Source: Misgurnus anguillicaudatus (taxonomy: Eukaryota; Chordata; Actinopteri; Cypriniformes; Cobitidae). From it: a DNA stretch of 64,000 bases. Below, one piece after another: positions 12,010 to 22,944 of the stretch. Numbering within the stretch: position 1 is the first letter of the stretch; each line of letters begins with the position of its first letter. The notes beneath the pieces were generated by a model. The model was given only the letters and a program-made list of their open reading frames with translations. It was not told the DNA's origin and did not search any database. A program made the translations under genes and the position numbers. Location of the stretch: NCBI RefSeq assembly GCF_027580225.2, contig NW_027395276.1:4447501-4511500 (forward strand), read 5' to 3'.

Positions 12010-12426
12010 AGTACTAGGAACTGTGTAGTAGGATGCAGACTTACAGTAGGATATGAAATTAAACCAAATCCTTTTACTGTTTACAGTTTACTTTTACTGT
12101 TTTTAAAGTGTATTACTAGCATTAATACTCCAATGAAAATATACTAAGGCGGTGTGCACTGCATTGTGGGATACAGAACAGAACACTGTGTGTTGTATTT
12201 TTACTGCACATTTCAGCAAAACTGTATAAAGTCATCTTGGTTTTCTTTGGCCTCCAGTACATTTTCACTCCAACAGATAAAAATTTCCTCAGTGGAAAAC
12301 TCTGCGCTGACAAAACAAGTCTTAATAGAGTAAAAAGTCCATTTTTAATTTCACGTCAACTGAAAATTTCATTCCATCTAAACAAGATCATTACAGGTGT
12401 GAAACTCGACACAATCGCGATCTCAC

Positions 12427-12620
12427 CTGCTCATCATCCAGCATTATGTCTTTGATGCGAGGCAAACCTCGTGACAGCTCATTCTCCATGCGAGAATAGT
12501 GAAGCTGGTAACCACGAATCTGTCCGTTCCGTTGACACGGCAACACGGAGCGCCACGACACTTTAATGGAGGTGCAGTTGAGGAGCTGTACCTCCACCAG
12601 TCCAGGTGGCGCTCCAGGCA
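12427..12620 (-). CDS. ptprs: ptprs exon: FN3-5 first half
   Basis: 194 nt (about residues 711-775): VPGAPPGLVEVQLLNCTSIK, VSWRSVLPCQRNGQIRGYQL, HYSRMENELSRGLPRIKDIM and LDDEQ. The NGQIRGYQLHYSRME run closely matches mammalian HGQIRGYQVHYVRME. One sequon, NCTS. Acceptor attgtttag, donor gtgaga; phase 1 in, 0 out. In transcript order it is followed by the 21-nt minisatellite and then the FN3-5 mini-exon. Confidence 0.95.
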
Positions 12621-12827
12621 CTAAACAATTTACACAGACCTGAGGTCAGTCACACACACACACCACAAAGATGACAATGCAAATAATTGAATAAGCCTGA
12701 GAATTAAACCAGCTGAAGGATACACAATCAGTAAGGAATAATGAAATCTGTTTATATGACATTAAAGATGAAAAAATATATATTTCAGGAGGATCAACTT
12801 TTCATACGTGAGACATTCTGACTTTAC

Positions 12828-13139
12828 CATCTTCATCAGTTTTGCAGTGTACAGGCAAGCTCCCGGGCCCGCGGCCCTGCGCTGTGAAAGCCGCCACCGT
12901 GATGCGGTACGAGGTCCATCGCCGCAGGTTCTTCAGGATCATCCGTTCTGCATCAGACTCTGAACGTATCGTCTGCAATGAGTCAGACTCGCCCCCGTCC
13001 TCATCAGAGATCTGGTACTGTAACTCATAACCGAGCAGTGGGCCGATCTGCCGCTCCTCCGCGGGCGGCGCCCAACTTACCGTCAGCGAGGTGGAGGTCG
13101 CGCTGATGCAGCGGACCTCGCGAGGAGACGCCTTGGGCT
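12828..13139 (-). CDS. ptprs: ptprs exon: FN3-4
   Basis: 312 nt (about residues 607-710), one whole FN3 domain in one exon: PKASPREVRCISATSTSLTV, SWAPPAEERQIGPLLGYELQ, an acidic loop SDEDGGESDS, LKNLRRWTSYRITVAAFTAQ and GRGPGSLPVHCKTDED. The W-T-x-YRIT and GPGS motifs match human PTPRS KWTQYRITTVAHT and GPGPES. Phase 1 on both sides; acceptor ggtcag, donor gtaaag. The exon is distinctly more GC-rich than its surroundings and holds an internal consensus donor-like site (see findings). Confidence 0.95.
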
Positions 13140-13411
13140 CTGACCGTCAAAGCGCAACACAGTCAAAAAAAACAAAAAACACAGAAAACATGAGAGACAA
13201 TTGAGAAATATGGACGATGATGGATGAAATATAGAGGATGAATAACAAATGAAGAAAACCAATTATGAGGCTCCTGTTACATTTAAATCAGAAGACAAAT
13301 GATGCAAAACAAACACAAACTAAAAAACGAAGGATGTCAGAGATGCGACATATTGACCCGAACACACAACCTAATTACAGAACAAGTGAGCGTGTAATGG
13401 ATAGCTGCACT

Positions 13412-13425
13412 GTTGCCACGGCAAC
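13412..13425. promoter_or_regulatory. Perfect X-box (RFX) motif in intron
   Basis: GTTGCCACGGCAAC is a fully palindromic match to the RFX consensus (GTNRCC, two bases, RGYAAC). It lies in non-repetitive intron about 290 bp upstream, in transcript order, of the FN3-4 exon. Binding is not shown by sequence alone. Confidence 0.3.
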
Positions 13426-13926
13426 ATAGATTGATGGATGGCAGGCTGCATCAGACGAGGGATCAGACTTCCTGAGCAGATGTCGAGAGAGAATCCGAGT
13501 GACCGTCCGTCTGATCTGAAAGTCATCAGGTGTGTAACTGAGGAGAGATTATGTTCCTCATATCAAACAAATGAGCTTTAATGAGAAATCTGACGAGGGC
13601 TCTGATAATAAACAACAAACTTGTTTCCTGTGTATAATTCAATAACAGTTTTTGAGATTATATGAGGGCGCAGCAGACAAAATCACTCACCTGTCAAAGT
13701 CCCAGCACAGCGCCATACACAGATACACAACACACAGATCAAATACCCACAACACCTTATAGAAATGCACCAATATATCACCCTATATCGGTACATAAAA
13801 GCATTTTTCAGAGCAGATTGTATCATGAAAATCAAAAGAGGCGCTCATGCTGTGTGATTATTTTAAGAAAGTCTGCATTGGTGCATCCCTAACTATAACC
13901 AGAAACAGGAGTGTATCCATGTCCTA

Positions 13927-15122
13927 ATGGGCTTACACACCAAACACGAATACAACAATTTGCGCAAGTAGATTACATATAGGGGTGCACCGACATATCG
14001 GCCGATGATGCTTGCTCTGCGTCTCAATGATTTACGGTGAAATGCCGCTACATCCAAAAGCCAGAGGGCGCTCTCGTGCAGAAACTCAATATACGCTGCA
14101 GACGAAGAACCAATACACACGCAGCTCCAGGAAATGTCTTAAGGATAACCTTTTCAGGTATTTTCATGATAATAAGAATATGTATAATGATTATGTTTGA
14201 CGAGAGTTGCTTTTTTAAATGCATTTTATAAACGATTCAAAATATAACTGAAATATAATATGCTGCAATATAACTGAGGTAATATATAATTTAATGTATA
14301 AAATATTTTCTGCGTTATCATTTTAGCTTTTCTTGTGCTCCCCCTTGAGGCCGTTTAAGCGCAGTGAAGCGTGGTCGACTGTGAGTGATGTCGCTTCCAA
14401 ACACGCCCTATAATATAACCCCACCCCCAACACTGTGATTGACAAGTTTAAGTACAGGCAATGGAAACGCAAATGCAAAGAGGATTGCGATTTCAAGTTT
14501 TGGCAAGATCAGTACGCGACGCTAGAGGAAGTGAAATAGCAAATGATGAATTGCAATTGAGATTGAAATATGGCAGGGTCATAACTCGAAAGACATAGGA
14601 AATTCAATTGCAAATGGACTTTGATTTTACATTTGAAATTTGGCATATATTGTACGTTCGCGTAAACGGAAATGCAAACAGTTTGCATTTGCGTTTGAAT
14701 TAAGTCACAGTTTTTACACCCACAAGTAGGAGACGCAATTTCAAATACAATTTGCAATTCCTTTTTAATATTGTCCGGAATATCGTTCCATAGTAGTACA
14801 TGAAATAGCTGTGAATAATATCGGGGGTGCGATTCAGAATAGTTATCGCCCACGTATTATAAGTATATATCGGCATTTATCGATGCACCCCTAATTACAT
14901 AGAAAGTCAATGAAAAGACGCAAACTCGCGTGGGGGGATGCGAATGACGCGAATAGGGCAGCGCATTTGCCGCAAAAACACAAGCTATCTGTATCAAACG
15001 CGTCTTCGCGCAAGTTGAAAATATTAAAGTTAAGCAAAAAAATCGCATGACACAAAGTTAAATCCTGCGAGTAATCTAGAGCGAGGAACGCGATTCTATG
15101 CGTTTGGTGTGTTTGTGGGCAT
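13927..15122 (+). mobile_element. TA-flanked MITE carrying a hAT-like insertion
   Basis: Ends ATGGGCTTACACACCAAACA and, reversed, ATGCCCACAAACACACCAAA, flanked by TA. Without the inserted 914-bp element it would be about 275 bp, close to its sister at 27027-27241. Confidence 0.8.
13980..14893 (+). mobile_element. hAT-like non-autonomous element (914 bp) with exact 8-bp duplication
   Basis: Ends TAGGGGTGCACCGACATATC and, reversed, TAGGGGTGCATCGATAAATG. It is flanked by identical ATTACATA at 13972-13979 and 14894-14901. Eight-base duplications with TAGGG ends are typical of hAT transposons. No transposase; related internal sequence lies at 54285-54722. Confidence 0.92.
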
Positions 15123-15649
15123 TAGACATTATGGGACTCAAAATGTGTGAGATGGATCACCATCAGATGTTCGTCCTCTCCTGAAGAATCTGGACGTCTC
15201 TCATAAATGTAATTACTGACAGATTTATACTGTGTTAAACAATTAAACAATAAATAAACAGAAAACTGATCACATCGGCTCATGTTTGTCTTCACTGACA
15301 GAAGATCAGATGGGGCGTCCATACAAACCTACTGAATTAAACATGTGAATGACATGAGTCAGAACGAACTGATCTGGTTTTTCACACTTACCTGTCAGCC
15401 CTGTACATTCACACACAAAATCAAACAGCAAACATTTCCCTTCACAAAATCATTTAAAGGTAAAACTCCCAATCCAGTCTGTTGGTGGCTTCTGAAACTG
15501 GAGAAAATGACACGCACACACAGTCCAGTTCACATGACGCACAGATGGATGAAGACACACAGGAGGATTTCACTAAACCTTATTCACTAACAGCTGTTGT
15601 TATAGTTGTGTGCTGGAACGCTTCAGAACCGATCACATAACACAATTAC

Positions 15650-15720
15650 AATTATTCATTTAGCAGATGCTTTTATTCGAAGCAAATTACCAGCTTTGGA
15701 AAGCAGAAGTTTGTGCACAT
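15650..15720 (+). repeat. Possible retroposon tail fragment
   Basis: ATTCATTTAGCAGATGCTTT followed by TATTCGAAGCAAATTACCAG resembles the shared 3' tail of fish LINE/SINE repeats as I remember it. Only the tail phrase is present; assignment is from memory. Confidence 0.35.
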
Positions 15721-15969
15721 TTTCTGTTGGCACAATTCAATCTCAGTGAATCCCCACGAGTTAAGGGTGAGACAAACAATTCCAGTCTGAGAATCTGAGC
15801 ACAGTAAACACAATCAATGAGAATCATCCAGAAACACAGTCCAGATCTTCTCACATTAACTATCCGTTATCAATGAGAATTGAATCAGATGAAGGTCTGT
15901 AGTGATGGTCCTGATCTGTTAGGTGATGCTCAATGATTGTGTCTGGCATGCAGAAGGTTAAATACATAC

Positions 15970-16114
15970 TCGCTTGAGCAGTTCGCTGGATGATCTCATT
16001 GGTAAATGCACCGATGCCTTTGTTAGATATGGCAGCCAGAGAGAACGAATATTCTGTGTTCGCCCGCAAACCTTCCACCACGAACGATGTTTTGGGTTCA
16101 AAATTCCTCTTTTC
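15970..16114 (-). CDS. ptprs: ptprs exon: FN3-3 second half
   Basis: 145 nt (about residues 559-606): EKRNFEPKTSFVVEGLRANT then EYSFSLAAISNKGIGAFTNE and IIQRTAQA. The LxxNTEYxFxLAA and GIGAFT pattern matches human PTPRS LKPNTEYAFRLAARSPQGLG. Acceptor caaacag, donor gtatgt, phase 0 in and 1 out. The final A joins AG of the FN3-4 exon to give the lysine of the KPKASP hinge. Confidence 0.95.
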
Positions 16115-16178
16115 CTGTTTGATTGACAGATACAGGTATTCATTTATTTATAAAAAGGCCAATCAATATTAAACAACA

Positions 16179-16412
16179 GGGGCCGGTTGCACCACATAGA
16201 CATAAAAAGTTAGGTGTAAGCCCTACGTCGGGCTTCGTGAAAATGTTTTACGCCTGTTACACCATCAGAAACTACGACCAGGCGAACACTTTATACTTAC
16301 GCCTACCTTTGACTAGACGTAAGATTTAATCTCTGACGTACCCTACGCCTAGATGGTGCAATATGAACTAGTTTTATGACCCAATGTATGTCCAGATGGT
16401 GCAACTGGTCCC
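16179..16412 (+). mobile_element. 234-bp MITE with GGGGCCGGTTGCACCA ends
   Basis: Left end GGGGCCGGTTGCACCACA and right end, reversed, GGGACCAGTTGCACCATC. No clean duplication seen. Non-coding. Confidence 0.75.
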
Positions 16413-17127
16413 AGAACTGCAGTAACAACACTTAAAATTCCAAGTCGATTATTGTGTGGATATACAAACAAGATCAGTTTCGCCTGAGGCAAATTAAAAT
16501 CATTTTAGTGCATGCCAAACGACAATAAAAAGTGCTCTTAAAGGTATACTGCACCCAAATATGAATATACTCACTCTTTATTACAATTTACTCCTATTTC
16601 TAGAAGTATTTCATTTTATTTCTTCAGTTGAGCACAAACTAATAATTTTATATTAAAATGCTTTCATGTTCTTAACTTCTTGATAATCTTCTTAAAGGGC
16701 ACCTATTGTGCAAAATTCACTCTTACAAGGTGCTTGGACATTAATGTGTGTTGGCAGTGTGTGAACACAACCACCCTAAAATAAAAAAAATTCACCTGAT
16801 CCTTGTTTTTTTAATCCCGTTAAATCAAAGCAGTCTCATTAGACATGCTATTTTGATTTTCTTGTTAATGTGATATCACAGTGATAAAGCCCCGCCCACA
16901 GCCACTGAATGACAGTCCTGCATTATCGTAGTTTCCACCATAGATATGTATAAAGTCTAGATGTCACGCCTGCGATGCTGGCCAATTGAGTGGAACGTCT
17001 GCATTTGGCGTCTATCTTACCACAGAGTTTTAATGGTGCAGGTACTTAAAAATGACCATAACTTGCTTAATGTTTTTCCGATTTTCAAACGGTTTGGTTT
17101 GTTATAAATGTCAAAGATGGCCCTATG

Positions 17128-17427
17128 CAGTGTTTCCCATACATTGATTTACTCGTGGCGCACCGCCATGGAATCAACACTGGCCGCCACAAATAGATTT
17201 TTCATGATCCCCATTTACATTTTACTGTTTAAAAATGACTTAATTCATTGTTGCAAGCACCCAGCGCGCCCCCTCCCTTTCTCTATGCAGCGCGCACCTC
17301 TCTCTCTCTCTCTGTTTTCAATGTCCGTTCCCCCGTATACTTTCATTTTCGCGTAAACATCAACAGTCACATATTTTACTGACAGAGAAGACGGCGATGA
17401 CTTGATGAAAGGTTAGCATTAGTGTTT

Positions 17428-17479
<52 letters not shown>

Positions 17480-18378
17480 ATCTCCCTCTCTATGATGCTG
17501 TTTGCCTGTGCACGTGTTTTGTAGTAACTTTGTGTAACAGTTACTGTGTATTTTCTCATATTTCTGTATTTGCACCCAATTGTCTGCGCTAAACGCAACA
17601 ATAAAACTCACATTTAAATAAAAAAGGGCTCATAACAAGACATTGATGAGAAGAGCAACAGCAGTAAGACTTCAATGTAAATGTATGGTGATTTATAGAC
17701 CAGCTGTAAATATACACGTACATTTCGTAATTTCCTGTTATTTTGCGGGTTTCTTTCAAATATAAAAGCGCTTAAGCATTTACTTGCGTTCTAGCGAAAA
17801 AACAAGTCAGTGGCAAGTCGGTTCCTGAATAACACGACACAAACTTTAAAAAGTTAAATTCACTTCTCAGAGGCACGGAACTGTTCCTAAAACTGACGTT
17901 GTCCCCAAACTGAAATTAAACACAGTCTTTCGAGTTTTTCTCGTCTGTGTCATGTTGATATTAGGAAGTAAGGTAACGTGCACATGACGACAAAAGAGGT
18001 GACCTGCTGCGTAATCGAGTTTCCCCTCCCACTTCTGAATGTTTTACTGAGATTTCTAATCCCGTCCGAATTGACCATCAATATAACAGACATCTTGTGG
18101 TAAAATTACATTACGCCATCTACAACCGTAAAACTAATCCCATCCGAATAGGGCTATAGTCTCATTTTATGTCTGACAACAGAGCTGATAATATGTAAAA
18201 ATAGCAATCAATTGTGTTAAAATGCAATATAACGTGACAGATCAAAGACTAAAAGTGAAACATATTTCAGGTGCCAACACTCGATCAAACGCAAACACGT
18301 GATGACGTCACATATATGCTAATTAGCGTGTGACGTCATCACCGCCACAAGTCTATCAAAATCCTGTGGGAAACACTG
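17128..18378 (+). mobile_element. 1.25-kb nested element with CAGTGTTTCCC ends
   Basis: Ends CAGTGTTTCCCATACATTGA and, reversed, CAGTGTTTCCCACAGGATTT, with a 5-bp direct repeat CTATG on each side. Contains a CA microsatellite and a CRE-like palindrome near its right end. No transposase recognised. Confidence 0.8.
17431..17476. repeat. (AC)23 microsatellite
   Basis: Uninterrupted AC run inside the nested element. Confidence 0.95.
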
Positions 18379-19087
18379 CTATGACACTGCGTACTTATAC
18401 TAAAAAAAATAATGAAACATGTAAAAGGATCCAGAATTATAGCCACGTTAATAACATTTGTAAGACACAAAACCATTTGAAAATCGGTAGAAAATTGAGC
18501 AAGTTATGGTCATTTAAAGTACCTGCACTATTAAACTCAATGCTATGAGTGAGCGAGCTGTCTGAGGTAAGATGGCGTTAGAGACTCCACTGTAACACAT
18601 CTAGCCTTTATATGCATCTATGGTTTCCACCAACCACAAGTTGTACGCAGAGCGTTATTGTTTCCACCCAAAAAGGGGAATTTTGAAAACTTCACAGACA
18701 CATTCTGGGCACACCTGAGACTTATATTACATTTTGTAAAAATAGGCATAATAGGTGCCCTTAAATAAACAGAATGAAAGTGCTAAAATGAAAATCCGGC
18801 AGCATGTCGATAACATCAAGTCTCATTGGTTCTCACACTCAAGTTGTTGTATGCTTGTTGTTGAGTGTTTTATCACGACACATGTAAGATCAATGAGATT
18901 TGATGTTATTGATATGCCATCATGTTTGAATTTAACACTTGGATCTGTTTATTAAGAACACTACTTGATTTTCATATTCGGATGAACACTTTTGTATTAA
19001 AATAAAGACAAGAATGAATACCATCATTACATCACAGTACAAGTCATTGAGTCAATCTATATCTTTACAGGCAAGTCTGGTTCTCAC

Positions 19088-19224
19088 CTGAATGCCAAGT
19101 TCTGGAGCTTTGTAGATGAGTTCATAGCTTTTCACCGGCTCTTTGGAGTATGCAGGTTCCCAGGTCAATTCAACACTCGTGTCTGTTACCTTTCCTACCT
19201 GAAACTTTCCTGGCTGCCCGGGAA
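19088..19224 (-). CDS. ptprs: ptprs exon: FN3-3 first half
   Basis: 137 nt (about residues 513-558): VPGQPGKFQVGKVTDTSVEL, TWEPAYSKEPVKSYELIYKA and PELGIQ. VPGQP and the TSVELTW-P core followed by SYELIYK correspond to human VPGQPMNLRAE and KYELLFRE. Acceptor ctgtttcag, donor gtgaga; phase 1 in and 0 out. The intron to the next exon (15970-16114) is 3 kb and mostly occupied by a nested transposon. Confidence 0.95.
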
Positions 19225-19287
19225 CTGAAACAGAGAGCGGAAACGCATAAGAAAACAGCTCTCATAATGCATATGTCATCTGAAGAC

Positions 19288-19346
19288 TAGGACTGCATGC
19301 CGATTAATTGCGACTATTAGTCACGATTAATCGTTATGCAGCCCTA
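19288..19346 (+). mobile_element. Very short (59 bp) hAT-like MITE
   Basis: TAGGACTGCATGCCGATTAA at the left, and reversed right end TAGGGCTGCATAACGATTAA. Flanked by CTGAAGAC and CTGAAGAA (7 of 8 match). Essentially two ends with almost no interior. Confidence 0.75.
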
Positions 19347-19414
19347 CTGAAGAAACAAGCTGTGCAGAAATGCTTTACTGAAGTGTTAAGTAAATATCAC
19401 TCGTCCGTTCTTAC

Positions 19415-19996
19415 CTCCAGGTCTCACTTTGACATGGACGGGGTCAGAAAAGGGTCCGTCACCCACAGACGTGAACGCCAGCACACGGATGGTATACGTC
19501 TCAGAAGGCACTAAACTGTTGATGGTCGTGATCACGCTATCTTGGACATTATGAATTTGCCAGTTGCTCATTGGCTGTGAAGGATCCATTGTGTAATACA
19601 CTCGATAGCCTTTAATCAAACCGTTGGGTTCCTCCGGTTCATCCCAGCGGACCATCACAGCGTTTTGCGATATGATTCGTGCTTGTATGTTACGGGGCGG
19701 GCTGGCGGGGGCCTGCTCTCCGGTTCTAGCCTCCACCTTGTTGCTGGGCGGCCCTTGTCCGATGGTGTTAACGGCGGAAACGCGGATCTCGTACTCTGTG
19801 TTGGGGTACAGACCTCCGATGCTGTAGCGGGTGGTGGTGATAGAGTCCACCGTCTCAAATTTGCTGTCCGGGGACTTGGCGCGGTATTGAATGATGTAAT
19901 AGGATACGGGGTCAGGGTTACCAGAGTCCCAGGTGATGGTGACACTGGTCGGGGTTGTCTCTGTGACAATGGGCGTACCAGGGGCTCTCGGTAAAG
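19415..19996 (-). CDS. ptprs: ptprs exon: FN3-1 and FN3-2
   Basis: 582 nt (about residues 319-512) encoding two FN3 domains. FN3-1: LPRAPGTPIVTETTPTSVTI, TWDSGNPDPVSYYIIQYRAK, TRYSIGGLYPNTEYEIRVSA and VNTIGQGPPSNKVEARTGEQ. FN3-2: APASPPRNIQARIISQNAVM, RWDEPEEPNGLIKGYRVYYT, then YTIRVLAFTSVGDGPFSDPV. Close to human PTPRS throughout and the best single guide to paralogue identity. Acceptor gtcttccag, donor gtaaga, phase 1 both sides. Confidence 0.97.
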
Positions 19997-20127
19997 CTGG
20001 AAGACGTGAAGGAAATTTTACTGCATGTTTGCAGGTACACGCTTTCATACTTTGTCTCTTCAGAAAAATAAACAAGTGAATGAATGTGATCTTTATATTT
20101 CTGAAAAGCTGCTTTGCAACAGTGTAT

Positions 20128-21155
20128 GACTGTTAACTCTTTCCCCGCCATTGACAAGTTATCTTGTCAATTAAGACGCATAAAAAGTGTTCCTGATGAA
20201 TTTTTATGTTAATCTGCAATACCACGATTATCCACTAGATTCCCAGGCCCAGACTAGATTATCCACTTACCCAATTTATGAAGAAAAAAAATGGAAGCCA
20301 AAACTATTATTTACTAATTTTAAACTCTTTGTATGTTTTGATAATTGTTCTGAATCTGATTTCTAACAAAATTCCTTCACAAAAATGCAATTATTATTTT
20401 TTTTTTAGAGAAAAATACCCATATTTAGAGGGGCCATGTCGCAAGACTTTTTTAAGATGTCAAATAAATCTTTGGTTTCCCCAGAGCACATATATGAAGT
20501 TTTAGCTCAAAATACCATATGAATAATTTATTATAACATGTTAAAATTGCCACTTTTGAGTGTGTCCTTTAAAATGCAAATGAGCTGATAATGCAAACAC
20601 TGATCACCATAAATGGTAGTTTGTTGAAATTGAAACTCAATTGTGCTGTTAATAAAAAAAAATTCTCTTTCTTTCTGCACTAAATGGCAGTGCTGTGGTT
20701 GGATAGTTCAGATTAAGGGGCGGTATTATTATAATAAGATCCCCTTCTGACATTATAAGGAGAGCCAAATTTCAACGACCTATTTTTTCACATGCTTGTA
20801 GAGAATGGTTTACCAAAATTAAGTTACTGGGTTGATCTTTTTCACATTTTCTAGGTTGATAGAAGCACTCGGGACCCAATTATAGCACTTTAACATGAAA
20901 AAAGTCAGATTTTCATGCCATGGCCCCTTTAAGAGTTTAAAAGCAGAGAAAAAAATATTTATTTATTTATTAAAAACTATTAATTACTTATTTATATATA
21001 TTGTTTGTTTGAAAGCAGAGGGTCTATTCTTTCATTTCATATATTTGTATGTTTATACATTTTTAGAAGAAAAATTTCCTGAAAGGCATTTTGTGAAACT
21101 TTTGTAAAAAAAAATCACAAAAAATGCTGGTGACAACTTAAAAAAAAAAGCGCAA
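20128..21155 (+). repeat. Dispersed repeat (TTAACTCTTTCCCCGCCA), copy with insertion
   Basis: Starts TTAACTCTTTCCCCGCCATT and ends near AAATGCTGGTGACAACTTAA. The same phrases (TGTTTGTTTGAAAGCAGA; CATATATTTGTATGTTTATA) occur at 34398-34730 in the same order, but there without the 498-bp insertion found here. Confidence 0.75.
20430..20927 (+). mobile_element. 498-bp element with GGGGCCATG ends, nested
   Basis: Left end GGGGCCATGTCGCAAGAC; right end, reversed, GGGGCCATGGCATGAAAA. It interrupts the repeat at 20128-21155, which is uninterrupted at its second copy. Duplication not exact. Confidence 0.65.
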
Positions 21156-21220
21156 TAGGCATAAAATTGAATTGAATTAATGTCTGAAGACACACACAGA
21201 AATGAATAAATGTTACTCAC

Positions 21221-21490
21221 ATTTTACAATAACTTGTGCTACAGCTTCAATAATTCCCAGGCTGCTCATGGCCACGCAGGTGTAGTTGGCTGACTCGCGC
21301 ACACCGTTGAGCTCCAGAACATTTCGTCCCACCGGCATCTCATCCTCCGGCGTCAGATCCTCAGAATTAAGCATCCACTTTACGTAAGGCATGGGCGAGC
21401 CGACAGCGACACAGGTGATATTTATACTTCCACCCGGCATTATCTCGTGACTCGTGGGAAGGATGGTGAAGCGAGGGGGAACGCGTCGAA
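21221..21490 (-). CDS. ptprs: ptprs exon: Ig3
   Basis: 270 nt (about residues 229-318), one complete Ig domain: [80 protein letters not shown] and [10 protein letters not shown]. The two disulfide cysteines are in NITC and NYTC, both also N-glycosylation sequons; the core tryptophan is in YVKWM. Acceptor gtgccgcag, donor gtgagt, phase 1 both sides. The VRRV start follows Ig2 directly, or follows the ELRE mini-exon when that is included. Confidence 0.97.
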
Positions 21491-21779
21491 CTGCGGCACA
21501 CAGAGAAAAAAGAAAAAGAACAACGGGGTAACAATGACAGAAAATGAACATTCGGATAAAATAATAATAATGTATAGTAAAATAACTTGAGAAGTCAAAG
21601 CTAAAAGTTTTCTCAACATCCACAAATACGTGCACAAATATCTCTTTCAAGTTTCAAGCTGCGAGGCCAGAAACCCAATTCAGAAGAGGAACATAAAACA
21701 TAAGACAGGTTTTAGCTATGGTACCGTTTTCCCTTTTTTAGCTCACAGGTCTCATTTTGAGCTCGGCTGGGATGATTTT

Positions 21780-22140
21780 TTTTAATTAAAACCCTCTCTG
21801 TTTGAAAGAGCTTTATTTCAGCCGATCGCGCCTGTGCCGATCTGAGCTCACTCCATTTACCGCAAGCCTCAGCGAGCAATGAGAAACTTCAATGAGATTT
21901 CTGTGCCTCAGGGATCCTGTCGACCCGCCACAGTTCTGATCAATAGTTGCGGATATGGATTCTATAGACCCGTGCGGGAAAGCAGGTCGTCTTCCTCCCC
22001 ACCGGATCAAAGAGGAAGAGGAAGGTTGAGATTGAGAGAGGCTGACCGCAGCGCCACATGGCCGCACGAGTCGCTTGCATGCCTGATCAAACACCAGCGC
22101 CACCAGACCATAAACAACGGATGAAAGCTTCAGGACTAAC
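21780..22140. other. GC-richer, non-repetitive intronic block
   Basis: Sequence such as GCCGATCGCGCCTGTGCCGA and GACCGCAGCGCCACATGGCC stands out from AT-rich surroundings, with no terminal repeats and no splice-compatible coding. It could be a conserved non-coding element in the intron between Ig3 and meB, but conservation cannot be judged here. Confidence 0.3.
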
Positions 22141-22944
22141 CTTTCACTGAAACAAATCACTACTGCATATGTTCAGCATCCATAAACCTTACAGCCATGA
22201 AACAGTGCTAACGTTGCAGTTAAAGATGCTCGGCTATTCAATTCTACATGTTTAATGTAGTTCAGTGCAGATTTCTGATAGCGTCTGATGGTAACTGTGA
22301 CCTTCAGCTTCCAACATCAACATAGGGGTTATGACCGAGCACTGATCTGATCTAATGTAGCGTCCTGTTCAGTTTATAGATGCTGGGTGTGTATATTTAA
22401 GTCTAAAACCTTATTACTTCTGCAGCAGAAAATAAAGACAAAAAAACCTGACTGTGAAATAAAAAAGGCAAAAACAAAAAGAAACACTAGAAGTTACATT
22501 AATCCACTCCATTAACCCTGCAAAACCAGATGAAACGTGGAGGAGAAAGAGTGAGAATGAGTGAGAGATGGGCTGCATGATTAATAAAAAAAAGATCACG
22601 ATCTCGATTCAAACATCCACACAATCTCATTTCTAAATTATAACGATTCGTCTGTCTATTAAACCTTTGACAGACATCAAACAGGAACATTGACATGTGT
22701 AGGCGCTGTCGCGGAGTCATAGAGACTTAATGTAAAGATTTTTTAAACAGTGAGTTGTAATGACATTTGTTCATTGGTTCACTTGTTTAAACAACATGTT
22801 TAAAGCGTGGATGAAGCTCGTGTTCATTGTGCTTTGCTTTCACAATGTGCACGCGGTGTGTTCATACCAGCGTGTGTCACGACTGTCTGTATACTGCAAA
22901 TACAAGAAGTTCACTTTACTTTATTTGTAAACTGTGTTAAAATT

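Larger units (their letters stand above)
16697..18760 (+). mobile_element. 2.06-kb TTAA-associated element with nested insertion
   Basis: Ends GGGCACCTATTGTGCAAAAT and, reversed, GGGCACCTATTATGCCTATT, flanked on both sides by TTAAA. A TTAA-containing duplication suggests a piggyBac-like MITE (inferred). Most of its length is the separate element at 17128-18378; without it the original was about 0.8 kb. Confidence 0.8.
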
